Source: a virus. Taken from it: a DNA stretch of 64,000 bases. The stretch lies in the IMG/VR virus record IMGVR_UViG_3300028558_000791, positions 62,001 through 126,000 of that record; one strand, written 5' to 3'. Made by a program: the position numbers and the translations under genes. Shown here piece after piece: positions 48,312-56,815 of this stretch (its first letter is position 1; every line of letters starts with the position of its first letter). Under the pieces are notes generated by a model. The model made no database searches, had not been told where the DNA came from, and worked only from the letters and a program-made list of their open reading frames with translations.

Positions 48312-48613
48312 AAACAATTATTACACTGTTGGCAATCTATGGGCTTGCTTTTCTGGTTAAGGAAAGTGCCGGACCATTTGATATTATGGATAAGACCCGT
48401 TCATTCCTTATGAGGAATAAGTATACAGGAGTCTTCTTCTTCAAATTGTTAGATTGTTATTTTTGTGTAGGTTGCCATTGTGGGTGGATTGTTTATCTAT
48501 TGAGCCACAAATCTTATAGTTGGCAATTTTTTACATTGTGGACGCTTGCGGGCGGCGTCATCAGCCTTATGATGAGTAGTGCGCTAGCGAGGCTGCACTC
48601 TTCGGTTAGCTAA
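48305..48613 (+). CDS. DUF1360-like membrane protein
   Basis: A 102-residue membrane protein with two or three helices. ESAGPFDIMDKTR followed by FKLLDCYFCVGCHCGWIVYLL fits the DUF1360 family seen in many phages and Bacillus, whose function is unknown. The Cys-rich turn between helices is typical. Confidence 0.75.
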   Translation: MLETIITLLAIYGLAFLVKESAGPFDIMDKTRSFLMRNKYTGVFFFKLLDCYFCVGCHCGWIVYLLSHKSYSWQFFTLWTLAGGVISLMMSSALARLHSSVS

Positions 48614-48633
48614 TACTTTTTATGCATTAGTAG

Positions 48634-48840
48634 GTGAAATATCTACTTTTGATGCTATTTCTATTGACTGGATGTGTCAAGTTTACTGGACCCGTCCCTT
48701 GGAAACAGCCAGATAAAACAACTATAGTTTGTACTGGTGACACGTGTTGTTATCCGTCTTCGCCGAGAACTATGGAGTGTCTTTCTAGTCAGCCATTTAA
48801 TGGGACTGTAATTATCTATATTAAAGTTCTCGAAAAGTAA
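48634..48840 (+). CDS. Small lipoprotein, 68 aa
   Basis: A GTG-started frame of 68 codons. The N-terminus is a lipoprotein signal with lipobox LLTGC (Cys14); the mature part has four further Cys (CTGDTCC and MEC) and several Pro. It would be lipid-anchored outside the inner membrane, which points to a diderm host if the protein is sorted outward. An Rz1-like spanin subunit is one possibility but no partner is seen. Confidence 0.6.
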   Translation: MKYLLLMLFLLTGCVKFTGPVPWKQPDKTTIVCTGDTCCYPSSPRTMECLSSQPFNGTVIIYIKVLEK

Positions 48841-48950
48841 TTTGTCGAGAAAAAGTTTGCTTTTCATCATTTACAACTGAGTTCGAAAGAACTTCCGATA
48901 ATTTATCAAACTGACTAAAAATAGTCATCCGAACTACGATAAGAGGAAAT

Positions 48951-50447
48951 ATGAGTCTGCCTGTCATTAAGGACCAGTCCGTCATTGATAACATCAAAGT
49001 TGTGGAATCCGTCAAGCGATGGACACTTAACTTTACCGACATTGTCAATAACAACAATAAGTTTTACAACCTGGAAGTTGTTAAGTCATCTGACGACAAA
49101 TTCTATCTGTACACCGTTTACGGTCGAGTTGGTGCCGGTGGCGCCAAAGAGTACAGGTCAGCATCTTCTCTCAACGAAGCAGAGAAGGAAGCCGAAGGCA
49201 TCATCAAGTCCAAGAACAAGAAGGGCTATGTTGAAGTCAAGCTTGCTAAAGCTGACATCGGTTCCGAGCTTGGTAAGGCCAAGGTCGATACCTCTGTGAC
49301 CCTTGAGTCTTTGAAGAAGGCTGGCGTGAAGGTTACAGAAGAGCCTCAAGCTGCCAGCAAACTGCATGTTGAAGTGCAAGACCTTGTTCGCACTTGGTTC
49401 GGCGTTACTCAAGAGTTCCTTGAGTTGAACCTTGACACCAAGAAGTGCCCACTCGGCCAGTTGTCTCTCGATCAAATCGACAAGGCCAAGCAGATTCTTG
49501 AAGAGGCTCGTAATATCGTTCATGCTAAGAAGCCTGACAAGGATGAGTTGAACAAGTTGACGAGTTCCTATTACTCCAACATTCCTCACGTTCTTGGTTC
49601 TCGAATCAATGCGGATTTGCTTCGTTTTGATGATGACCCCAAGATTGACAAAGCGTTTGATATTCTTGACGTCTTTGCTGACGCCAAGAACGTTCAGGCC
49701 GTTATTTCCAAGAAGAGCGCGGTTGATTCGCAATATGCGACTCTGAATGCTGGTTTGGAATACGTTGATCCAAAGGATCCGACCTTCAAGTGGCTTGAGG
49801 CAATGGTTCTTGAAACCCGCGCCAGCAACCACACCGGCTTGGGCAAGCTGAAGATTCATAAGGTCTTCAAGCTGGCTCGTAACAATGAAGACAAATACTT
49901 CATGGAGACAGCCGAAAAGATTGCTAAGGAATGCGGTAAGTTTGTTCCTTCTCCGGTCTATTCTAATTTGGTCAAGAGGCGCCCTGATCTCTCCAAGGAG
50001 ATGCAGGAGCTTTACCAGAGGGCTAACATTCTCCCTGGTTGGCACGGTACTCGCCGTGCAAACATGATTGGTATCACTACCAAGGGACTTTTGATTCGTC
50101 CTTCTGGAGTTATCCATGCGGGTTCTATGTATGGTGACGGTATTTACTGGGCCGTTCATAGTACTAAGTCCATCAATTACTGTGACGTCCGTGGTTCTCA
50201 CTGGGCTCAGGGTAATAACAAGACCGCGTATCTCTTCTTAGGAGACGTGGCTTTTGGTAACCAGGAGATGGCTGGTGGTTCTCGTATGTATACCAAGAAG
50301 AACATCGCGCCTAACCATTCTGTGTGGGCAAAGTCCGGTGGTAACTCTGGATTGTACAATGACGAACTGATTACCTACACCGCTTCTGGTGCGGGTCAGC
50401 AGCACGCCCTTCGCTACATTATCGAATTTGAGACGCAAGCCAAATGA
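48951..50447 (+). CDS. PARP-type ADP-ribosyltransferase with WGR domain
   Basis: A 498-residue poly(ADP-ribose) polymerase homologue with three parts. First, a WGR domain (YTVYGRVGAGG, about residues 54-64, DNA-sensing in PARP1-3). Second, a helical regulatory domain (CPLGQLSLDQIDKA, matching the PLGKLS start of the PARP regulatory domain). Third, a catalytic domain with the full H-Y-E triad: His365 in GWHGTR, Tyr399 in YGDGIYWA and Glu472 in YNDELITY. The Glu suggests polymer or at least ester-linked ADP-ribosylation. NAD+ is the donor. GAGG lies before the ATG. PARPs are common in eukaryotes and rare in phages. Targets are unknown. Confidence 0.95.
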   Translation: MSLPVIKDQSVIDNIKVVESVKRWTLNFTDIVNNNNKFYNLEVVKSSDDKFYLYTVYGRVGAGGAKEYRSASSLNEAEKEAEGIIKSKNKKGYVEVKLAKADIGSELGKAKVDTSVTLESLKKAGVKVTEEPQAASKLHVEVQDLVRTWFGVTQEFLELNLDTKKCPLGQLSLDQIDKAKQILEEARNIVHAKKPDKDELNKLTSSYYSNIPHVLGSRINADLLRFDDDPKIDKAFDILDVFADAKNVQAVISKKSAVDSQYATLNAGLEYVDPKDPTFKWLEAMVLETRASNHTGLGKLKIHKVFKLARNNEDKYFMETAEKIAKECGKFVPSPVYSNLVKRRPDLSKEMQELYQRANILPGWHGTRRANMIGITTKGLLIRPSGVIHAGSMYGDGIYWAVHSTKSINYCDVRGSHWAQGNNKTAYLFLGDVAFGNQEMAGGSRMYTKKNIAPNHSVWAKSGGNSGLYNDELITYTASGAGQQHALRYIIEFETQAK

Positions 50448-50908
50448 ACATTTTCGTTTTAGACACTGACGTAAAACGGGCCGCTCAGGCGCATGTTGAC
50501 AAGCATTGTGTCAAAATGGTTCTTGAAACTACGCAACTACTTAATAACGCGCTTATTACTGGGTCCTCAAATTATGACCCAGTATATAAGCAGACGCATA
50601 AAAATCATCCTTGTAGTATTTGGGCTGCGGAATCTATTGATAATTTCAATTGGCTAACCAATCTTGGCTTGGCCCTTTGTGAGGAGTATACGTTTCGCTA
50701 CTCAAAGATTCATAAGTGTCAGCCAATTATTCAACGGTTCTCATCACTAGCTAACGATTTACCTAAAATTGGTTTGACACCATTTCAACTTTGTATGCCA
50801 GACCAATATAAAGTTGATGATGCTGTTGAATCTTATCGGAACTACTATCGTGGCGATAAAGCCTACATTGCAAAATGGTCTAAACGTAATCAACCAAGCT
50901 GGTGGTAA
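50444..50908 (+). CDS. Conserved phage protein, 154 aa
   Basis: A 154-residue protein with the start NIFVLDTDVKRAAQAHVDKHCVKM in pieces: IFVLDTD, AAQAHVDKH and KMVLETTQLL. This is a family I recall from many large phages, function unproven. The C-terminus has PxxYRNYYRGDKAYIAKW, an Arg/Lys- and Tyr-rich end. ATGA overlap with the PARP gene implies co-expression. Confidence 0.75.
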   Translation: MNIFVLDTDVKRAAQAHVDKHCVKMVLETTQLLNNALITGSSNYDPVYKQTHKNHPCSIWAAESIDNFNWLTNLGLALCEEYTFRYSKIHKCQPIIQRFSSLANDLPKIGLTPFQLCMPDQYKVDDAVESYRNYYRGDKAYIAKWSKRNQPSWW

Positions 50909-50909
50909 A

Positions 50910-51065
50910 ATGTTTTATGTTGTATATGAAGTGAACGGTTTTGATGGTGTTCAAAAGGCAGGCCCATATTCGCAGGCTGATGTTCAATATCAGCGGGATG
51001 ATATCGCAGGCTTCGAAGGCGTGGTGAACGTCAAGGTTGTTCCTGCTGAGGAAATGGACGAATGA
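50910..51065 (+). CDS. Hypothetical protein, 51 aa
   Basis: A 51-residue beta-type protein (MFYVVYEVNGFDGVQ). The start at 50910 follows the previous stop by one base. It overlaps the radical SAM gene by four bases. Not recognised. Confidence 0.55.
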   Translation: MFYVVYEVNGFDGVQKAGPYSQADVQYQRDDIAGFEGVVNVKVVPAEEMDE

Positions 51066-52330
51066 AAATCGGATTGCTAACCTTTCCGCGACTGACCAAC
51101 ACTTTTTCAGTTGGTCGGCCGACACTGCTGGCCCAAAAGCTTGAGCCATCTGTGTTGTACCTCTCCCCTTCTCAAGGGGAGTTGGTTTTTCTAGAGGACA
51201 ACAAACCTCGCGCTGATATTGATCTCTATCTTTGCTCAGTGTATACTCGTGGTTACAATGAGTTTGTTCGTTTCTCCCAAGAGGTTGGACGAGATAAAAT
51301 CATTGCTGGCGGCTATCATCCCACGGCTGAACCGTCCGATACCTTCAAACACGCTCATAAAGTGGTTGTGGGTTACTGCGACAACATCGATCAAATCTTG
51401 GATGAGAAACCCGGAATCCATCGTGGTTCCTTTGGGTTCACTCGTATGCGCCGGGACTTGATTGATATGACTACTATGAAGCAAGTCTACCCAGACATCT
51501 ATCCTCATGATATCTCTGGGTCTATGGTTTCCTCTGTTGGGTGTCCATATGATTGTGACTTCTGTTCCACTCCACAAATGTCTGGGCGTAAGATGCGCAC
51601 TGCCACTTTGGATTACGTAGCAGAAGAGATTGATGATCTTGTTAAGCGTGGAGCTACTACCGTTTTCATTCGAGATGAAAGTTTTGCCACTCATCCGCTA
51701 GTGAAAGAAGTCGCCCCACTTTTCAAAGACAAGTTCAAAGTTCTTTACTCATTTGGAACCAGCGGGGTATATGCTAAGCATCCAGAGATTCTCGCGACTC
51801 TCAAAGATAGCGGATGGCACTCTCTCAACATCGGCCTGGAAGATGTTGGTGTCAAATACAAGAAGAACATCAACATCAAGCTTGGTGTAGAGAACATTCA
51901 TCGTAATGGTTTGCAACACGTGATGTCATTCATTGTCAATGACGATGGCAAGACTGAAGATGAAGCCCGCGCTAATTACAAAGCTTTGTATGAAGCGTTT
52001 GTGGACTTGAAACCATTACAAGTATGTGCTAACTTTCTAATGCCTTTCCCCGGCACTAAGCTATGGGAAGGTTACAAGAGCCGTGTAACTACTGCGGATT
52101 TCGATCGTTTCGATTCCAAAACCCCAGTCTTTACTCATGGCGCTTTTGGTGAGTGGCACAAACGAATGTTAGTGTCAGTTCAGCTTAAGTATTACTTGAG
52201 CGAAATCTACAACAAGCAGGTGCGTCCATTTGATTGTGGCGATCTACTTCATCTTAGGATGAATGAGTTGGCCAAAGAATTCAATTTGGATGATGTGTCT
52301 TGGGATCAATTGTTGGAGCTGAAGGTATGA
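51062..52330 (+). CDS. B12-type radical SAM protein
   Basis: A 422-residue radical SAM enzyme. The cluster motif CPYDCDFC (CxxxCxxC, residues about 161-168) binds the 4Fe-4S cluster. The N-terminal 130 residues have the order of a cobalamin-binding Rossmann domain (IDLYLCSVYTRGYNE, IIAGGYHPTAEP), without a clear D-x-H-x-x-G. Such proteins methylate or rearrange unactivated carbons. The substrate is not predictable. It is coupled to the macro-domain gene by ATGA. Radical SAM genes of this type are uncommon in phages. Confidence 0.88.
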   Translation: MKIGLLTFPRLTNTFSVGRPTLLAQKLEPSVLYLSPSQGELVFLEDNKPRADIDLYLCSVYTRGYNEFVRFSQEVGRDKIIAGGYHPTAEPSDTFKHAHKVVVGYCDNIDQILDEKPGIHRGSFGFTRMRRDLIDMTTMKQVYPDIYPHDISGSMVSSVGCPYDCDFCSTPQMSGRKMRTATLDYVAEEIDDLVKRGATTVFIRDESFATHPLVKEVAPLFKDKFKVLYSFGTSGVYAKHPEILATLKDSGWHSLNIGLEDVGVKYKKNINIKLGVENIHRNGLQHVMSFIVNDDGKTEDEARANYKALYEAFVDLKPLQVCANFLMPFPGTKLWEGYKSRVTTADFDRFDSKTPVFTHGAFGEWHKRMLVSVQLKYYLSEIYNKQVRPFDCGDLLHLRMNELAKEFNLDDVSWDQLLELKV

Positions 52331-52806
52331 TTGAGATTGTAACTGGAGATTTGTTCGAAGCAACAGAGAAATATCTTTGTCATCAGTGCAACTGCGTAAC
52401 CAATAAGGCCGCGCATCTAGCCGCTGATATGTTCGAGAAGTTCCCTCACTCCGACATCTATACTCCACGTACTGAGCCAGACCAGCCTGGTCATATTATT
52501 ATTCGTGGTGATGGCAAGGCCGAACGTTATGTGGTTGCAATGCTTGGTCAATATTACCCAGGTCGCTCCAAGTACCCCAAATCAACTTTAGACGGCCTCC
52601 CGATTCGCGAGAAATACTTTTACCGCTGCCTGCTCCGCCTGGCTCAAGTGCCCGACCTGGAAAGTGTAGCATTCCCCTGGCGCGTTGGCTGCGGCGCTGC
52701 TGGTGGGGACTGGGAACATTACCTTGGAACCATCACCAATTTCGCTCAATACGTTGGGGAGAAGGGTGTTAAAGTTCGCATTTACCGCCGTGATGGAGAC
52801 GAATAA
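52327..52806 (+). CDS. Macro-domain protein
   Basis: A 159-residue macro domain, the fold that binds or hydrolyses ADP-ribose. IEIVTGDLFEATEKY is the first strand and loop; CHQCNCVTNKAAHLAADMF is the substrate-binding Asn/Ala-rich loop; VVAMLGQYYPG and WRVGCGAAGGDWEHY carry the second Gly-rich phosphate loop. Related phage and bacterial proteins remove ADP-ribose from proteins or nucleic acids. It follows the radical SAM gene and precedes NADAR, so this block handles ADP-ribose. Confidence 0.9.
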   Translation: MIEIVTGDLFEATEKYLCHQCNCVTNKAAHLAADMFEKFPHSDIYTPRTEPDQPGHIIIRGDGKAERYVVAMLGQYYPGRSKYPKSTLDGLPIREKYFYRCLLRLAQVPDLESVAFPWRVGCGAAGGDWEHYLGTITNFAQYVGEKGVKVRIYRRDGDE

Positions 52807-53006
52807 TGTCTGATGATAAGAAGTCCTATTTGGACTATGATTTTGCAACGTTTAAAGAACAGATGGAAGAAGCTACTGCTATTCTGAAGAAGATGAACGA
52901 AGCTGCTAACTATATGCGTTGGCAGTATGAAATGGATGAAACCATGAAAGAGTTTGAGAAAGAAGTTCAGGATGCAAGTGGATGGCTGTCAAGCTGGTGC
53001 GGGTGA
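52806..53006 (+). CDS. Hypothetical helical protein, 66 aa
   Basis: A 66-residue charged helix-forming protein between the macro-domain and NADAR genes; starts in a TAATG junction. Not recognised. Confidence 0.6.
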   Translation: MSDDKKSYLDYDFATFKEQMEEATAILKKMNEAANYMRWQYEMDETMKEFEKEVQDASGWLSSWCG

Positions 53007-53010
53007 AACA

Positions 53011-53442
53011 ATGGCAATCAAATTCTATAAAGTAAAAGAGCCTTACGGCTTCTGTAGCAACTATTACAAAAGCCGATTCTTCGTCTTTGGCCGCTGGTGG
53101 AACTGGAGTGAAGCTCCGTACCAGGCAGCCAAGACTAGCGTTCAGTCTGAGATTGATGCAATTCATCAAGCTACCAAGGCCAATGATACTCGTCTTTTAG
53201 GGCAGAAAGTAACCATGCGTCCCGATTGGGATGAGATGAAGTACTCTGTTATGAAAGAAGTTTGCATGGCCAAGTTTCTTCAGCATCCAGATTTGCGAAA
53301 GCAACTTATCGCTTCTGGCGATGAAGAGTTGATTGAAGACTCTCCAGTTGACTATTACTGGGGTTGTGGGGCCGATGGTTCCGGTAAGAACATGCTCGGT
53401 AAATTGCTCATGGAACTTCGAGAGGAGTTGAAAGGTGAGTAA
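53011..53442 (+). CDS. NADAR (YbiA/DUF1768) family protein
   Basis: A 143-residue NADAR protein. FYKVKEPYGFCSNYYKS at the start, the W-x-EAPYQAAKT helix, AKFLQHPDLRKQLIASGDEELIED and YYWGCGADGSGKNMLGKLLMELR follow the family closely. NADAR proteins are N-glycosidases; some remove ADP-ribose from guanine as antitoxins of DarT-like systems. The start at 53011 lies five bases after the previous stop. It is the third type of ADP-ribose-handling protein in the window. Confidence 0.92.
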   Translation: MAIKFYKVKEPYGFCSNYYKSRFFVFGRWWNWSEAPYQAAKTSVQSEIDAIHQATKANDTRLLGQKVTMRPDWDEMKYSVMKEVCMAKFLQHPDLRKQLIASGDEELIEDSPVDYYWGCGADGSGKNMLGKLLMELREELKGE

Positions 53443-53770
53443 GAAAGAACTAGTAATCTGGTTTAACCAGAATGGTGATATGACAGATCAGGGCGGGTAT
53501 AGTCCCCAGAATACTTATGGTTTCAAATCTGAAATTGCAAAAGATTTCGATGATCAAATGGAGTATGAAAACCTCTATGAGTTTCGTAAGAGGTCTGGCC
53601 GAGTCTATTTTAAATCGACAACGACGGGTCGACAATACACCATGTACCTTGACGATTTCAATAATATCATAAAAGAAAAACGATTTAATAACAATCGAAT
53701 CCAAGGAACTTTTCATTTCATAAAGAGAAGTTCTGGCCAAGCTATTCAATTAATTCCGGAGAAACCATGA
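53435..53770 (+). CDS. Hypothetical protein, tandem paralogue A
   Basis: A 111-residue protein from GTG (GAGGAG upstream). The C-terminal half, YFKSTTTGRQYTMYLDDF then NNRIQGTFHFIKR, matches the next gene. Beta-rich, function unknown. Confidence 0.65.
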   Translation: MSKKELVIWFNQNGDMTDQGGYSPQNTYGFKSEIAKDFDDQMEYENLYEFRKRSGRVYFKSTTTGRQYTMYLDDFNNIIKEKRFNNNRIQGTFHFIKRSSGQAIQLIPEKP

Positions 53771-54096
53771 AAGCTAAAGGTGTTTTCAAAGTTGCTTTTG
53801 ACAGTACAACTGGAGATTTGCTACATCGGTTGTATGGCTGGCAAATCAATCAAGGTAACTTCAAAGAAGAAGACAACCACGTCTTTTCTGATAAATTGGA
53901 ATACCATGATTATGGCGGCTCCCACATTTTCTTCAAGTCATTAGTAACTGGTAGGAAATACCATATGTTCCTCTCTGATTTTCATACCATGATGAAAGCC
54001 AAGAAGATGCAAGATAACATCATCGAAGGCGAATTCACTTTTTGCAAAAAGGGGCGAGTGCAGGGATTCAAAATGATTCTCCCCAAAGCACCATAA
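53767..54096 (+). CDS. Hypothetical protein, tandem paralogue B
   Basis: A 109-residue paralogue of the previous protein (FFKSLVTGRKYHMFLSDF and IIEGEFTFCKKG), linked by ATGA. A recent duplication is likely. Function unknown. Confidence 0.65.
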   Translation: MKAKGVFKVAFDSTTGDLLHRLYGWQINQGNFKEEDNHVFSDKLEYHDYGGSHIFFKSLVTGRKYHMFLSDFHTMMKAKKMQDNIIEGEFTFCKKGRVQGFKMILPKAP

Positions 54097-54110
54097 TTTT
54101 TACGCCGCCC

Positions 54111-54138
54111 TTGACTCTAATTTTTCAAAATATAGGTT
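54111..54138 (+). promoter_or_regulatory. Promoter TTGACT-N16-TAGGTT
   Basis: TTGACT (54111-54116), 16-base spacer, TAGGTT (54133-54138), directly ahead of the kinase-like gene. Same layout as the others of the set. Confidence 0.6.
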
Positions 54139-54145
54139 ACTTGAG

Positions 54146-54643
54146 ATGCCAGCTTATGACAAAGATTCGCCGGAGTATAAGTTCGAGAAGAAAACCAAGT
54201 TGAAGCTTGGTAAGTTACTCAAAGGCGGTAATGGTAAAATCTACAGCCTCAAAGATTATCCTAAGCGGGTAGTCAAGATTGATGATACTCTTGATGCTGA
54301 TGATCGTCAGCTTGTAATGAGAATCATTAGGAATCTAAAGAAGTCTAGGAATTCTGTAGTAGTCAAGATTCACAAAGCGGGTATTATCCGTGGCGGGTAT
54401 CACTACTATGTGATGGATAAACTTAAGCCTCTGAAAGATAAGTGGAATACTGGTGATCGACTCAGCCAGTATATTTTGGGACAGGCAGTCCCGAATTTTG
54501 AGTCACCTAAAGTAAAGTCTTTTGTTAAAGGAGTGATTGCTCTCAACAACCGTTATTACTATGCCGATTTGCATGGCGGTAACATTATGTTGACTGAAGA
54601 TAAGTCACTCAAGCTCGTGGATTTAGAATCATTTACCTACTAA
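54146..54643 (+). CDS. Mini protein kinase-like protein
   Basis: A 165-residue protein with reduced eukaryotic-type kinase features: LKGGNGKIYSL (Gly-loop), RVVKIDD (the ATP-anchoring Lys), a hinge region YHYYVMDKLKPL, YADLHGGNIML (HGD/HxD-type catalytic loop with D and N) and KLVDLESF in place of the DFG loop. It lacks most of the C-lobe. It could phosphorylate a protein or small molecule, or be a pseudokinase. Only seven bases separate the promoter -10 from the ATG. Confidence 0.72.
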   Translation: MPAYDKDSPEYKFEKKTKLKLGKLLKGGNGKIYSLKDYPKRVVKIDDTLDADDRQLVMRIIRNLKKSRNSVVVKIHKAGIIRGGYHYYVMDKLKPLKDKWNTGDRLSQYILGQAVPNFESPKVKSFVKGVIALNNRYYYADLHGGNIMLTEDKSLKLVDLESFTY

Positions 54644-54655
54644 GGAGAAATAGCA

Positions 54656-55162
54656 ATGTCTAATTTGGAAGATACAGTTCGTTCGGTTGTGCAAGATTTC
54701 ATCAGTCGTGAAGTTCTCTTTACGGCGTTGGATGTCAGTAATGCAGTCAAAACTGCTGCGCCTCATGTCAGGCACCGTGAAGTGAGAGATGTGGTTCGTG
54801 CCATGTTCTCTTCGGATATTGAGACCCAGGGTTGGGCTCGTACTCCTATTTCCGTTACCTTGGGTGATGGTACTACGGCAGAAGCTTTGCTGTACCATCC
54901 TCTAACTGACTCCTGGGATTTGGATAACAAGTACAGCGTTCAACAGCGCGTGACCACTTCTGCTCGTCCAGTTTCTGTTGCACAGGCTGCTGCCAGTGTT
55001 ACTTCAACGGTTACTCTCCCAGCTTCTTTGCCAGTTCCTGTGGTTGCGGCTCCATTACCGACTGTAACGCCGGCCGTGGTTCCTACCGCTCCATTGCCAA
55101 CTGCTCGTAGCCTTTGGGACCAGATGTTCCAAGTTCAACCATCTTTGTTCCCTCGTAAGTAA
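54656..55162 (+). CDS. Hypothetical protein with Pro/Ala-rich linker
   Basis: A 168-residue protein. The N-terminal 80 residues could be a winged-helix-like domain (AVKTAAPHVRHREVRDVVRAMF). Residues 105-150 are low-complexity Pro/Ala/Val/Thr, and the last 15 (LWDQMFQVQPSLFPRK) look like a short docking peptide. AAGGAG lies upstream. Function unknown. Confidence 0.65.
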   Translation: MSNLEDTVRSVVQDFISREVLFTALDVSNAVKTAAPHVRHREVRDVVRAMFSSDIETQGWARTPISVTLGDGTTAEALLYHPLTDSWDLDNKYSVQQRVTTSARPVSVAQAAASVTSTVTLPASLPVPVVAAPLPTVTPAVVPTAPLPTARSLWDQMFQVQPSLFPRK

Positions 55163-55178
55163 TTACTAAGGACAAGTT

Positions 55179-55979
55179 ATGCAACGAAACATAATTCTGT
55201 ATCGCGGTTCGGATTTTGAAAAAGAGGAATTAGATTCAGCGCTTCAAGTATTTGAATGCACTGATCGAAGGCCGGAAATCCAAGCTGGCGATCTTGTTAT
55301 CGGAAGATATTCACTTTGGCCGTTCTATGTGGATCAAGCTAAAGACATTGAGTATGTTGGCGCCAAGCTGATTAACAATTATCAGCAGTACCGTTACATT
55401 GCCGATTTGCAGAATTATGTAATGGACCTTCGAGAACTGACTCCTCGGACCTGGAGAGACATCACGGATCTGCCAGATAAGGGTCAGTTCATCTTGAAGG
55501 GTGAGACTAACTCTCGTAAATCCAATTGGAAACGAGATATGTTCGCACCCGACAAGAAGACAGCAATTGAGATTTATGCTCGCCTGATGGATGATAGTCT
55601 AATCGGGCAGCAAAACATTTATATTCGCCGGTACGAACCAATGGTTACGTACATGGAAGGTATCAATGGAATTCCAATTACTAAAGAGTTTAGATTCTTT
55701 GTCGCCTATGGACAGATTCTAAGTGGAGGTTATTACTGGCAAAACTATGTAGATGAGTTGCCAGAAGTCCCCAACCCAGATGAAGTTCCTCGTGAATTCT
55801 TGAATGAAGTTATTGTGCGAGTGGGCAATCAATCCAATTTCTATACCATTGACGTGGGACAATCCATCTCTGGCAAATGGTTTGTAGTTGAACTGAATGA
55901 AGGACAGCAATCAGGGTTATCCTGTAACGATCCTTTTACTATGTACAAAAATCTAGACAAGGCCATTAGAAGCCAATGA
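55179..55979 (+). CDS. ATP-grasp-like protein, second copy
   Basis: A 266-residue protein resembling small phage ATP-grasp proteins. FILKGETNSRKSNW (nucleotide-binding Lys), IYIRRYEPMVTYMEG, KEFRFFVAYGQILSGGYYW and WFVVELNEGQQSGLS (the D/E-x-N metal loop) are in the expected order. It is a better match than the protein at 7700. Substrate unknown. It overlaps the next gene by four bases. Confidence 0.75.
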   Translation: MQRNIILYRGSDFEKEELDSALQVFECTDRRPEIQAGDLVIGRYSLWPFYVDQAKDIEYVGAKLINNYQQYRYIADLQNYVMDLRELTPRTWRDITDLPDKGQFILKGETNSRKSNWKRDMFAPDKKTAIEIYARLMDDSLIGQQNIYIRRYEPMVTYMEGINGIPITKEFRFFVAYGQILSGGYYWQNYVDELPEVPNPDEVPREFLNEVIVRVGNQSNFYTIDVGQSISGKWFVVELNEGQQSGLSCNDPFTMYKNLDKAIRSQ

Positions 55980-56602
55980 AAGAGTTCAACTCTATTCAAG
56001 AGCTGTGGGATTACTGCGCGTACTGTCCCATTTGTACACGGAATTGTCGAGAGGTAATTGTCTCAGTAGGGCCAGATAAAGTTTTTATTCTAGTGTCCTC
56101 TGAAAAGAAAGACAACAATCTATTTATGCAATGTACCTACAAGAATAAGCGCTCTATCTATACGGTTGAATATAATCTCAACTGTACTGATAATACATTT
56201 CGTGTAGAAGTACCTAACGTAGTAGAATTGCCGCTTGGTGAAACTGCCAAGCCCGAAAAGATTAAAGAAGCCTATTTCTTCTTCTTTGTTGAAGGTATGT
56301 GTAATCAGTGCAATTGCGCTACAGCACATAGTTTAGACTTGGAGCTAGATATAGTGGATAGACGGATTTCTAACATCGGACTAGAGCGTGAGAGTTTTTA
56401 TCTTTTTGAAGGTAAAGACAAATTTCACGTGACTCCCATTCATGACCGAAACGTCATGTTGGTGAGCCGCTGCTATGTCGACGATGAGCAACTTGGCTTC
56501 TCCGAAAGTGATAAAACAATCGAGTTGCCTTTAGTAAAACTTGATCTTTCTGATCAGGAAAAAGTCACTAATAAAATTAAGACTCTAATTCTATTTAGTT
56601 GA
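55976..56602 (+). CDS. Hypothetical protein with two Cys clusters
   Basis: A 208-residue protein. CAYCPICTRNC near residue 15 and CNQCNC near 114 suggest metal binding; the rest is beta-rich and may be two similar halves, each with a Cys cluster. It ends LILFS. Not recognised. Confidence 0.65.
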   Translation: MKEFNSIQELWDYCAYCPICTRNCREVIVSVGPDKVFILVSSEKKDNNLFMQCTYKNKRSIYTVEYNLNCTDNTFRVEVPNVVELPLGETAKPEKIKEAYFFFFVEGMCNQCNCATAHSLDLELDIVDRRISNIGLERESFYLFEGKDKFHVTPIHDRNVMLVSRCYVDDEQLGFSESDKTIELPLVKLDLSDQEKVTNKIKTLILFS

Positions 56603-56611
56603 GGGTATCCC

Positions 56612-56815
56612 ATGTCCACTTTCAGAGAAGCCAGCCAAGTCCGTCTTGTATTGAAAATGAAACTATCCATGTATGCATGGTATAGCTCCAGTACTGTCGT
56701 CGCAGTTGACGATGGCTTTGGCGTAATTATTGGCGTCAAACATATGGACAATGGCATCCGCAAACTGGTTCCGCCGGTTGTAGATGGCGTATCAGTGAAA
56801 GCGGAAGTAGAATGA
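56612..56815 (+). CDS. Hypothetical protein, 67 aa
   Basis: A 67-residue protein, half helical, half beta (VVAVDDGFGVIIGV). GAGGG precedes the ATG. ATGA overlap with the phosphoesterase gene. Not recognised. Confidence 0.6.
   Translation: MSTFREASQVRLVLKMKLSMYAWYSSSTVVAVDDGFGVIIGVKHMDNGIRKLVPPVVDGVSVKAEVE

Noticed and set aside
49158-50201. 347-codon open frame on the minus strand
   Set aside because: It is fully antisense to the PARP gene, whose domains and catalytic triad are clear. The frame has no ribosome site and no family pattern.
50444-50908. Calling this protein a pyrimidine-dimer DNA glycosylase
   Set aside because: I could not match the sequence to T4 DenV, so it is left as a conserved protein of unknown function.
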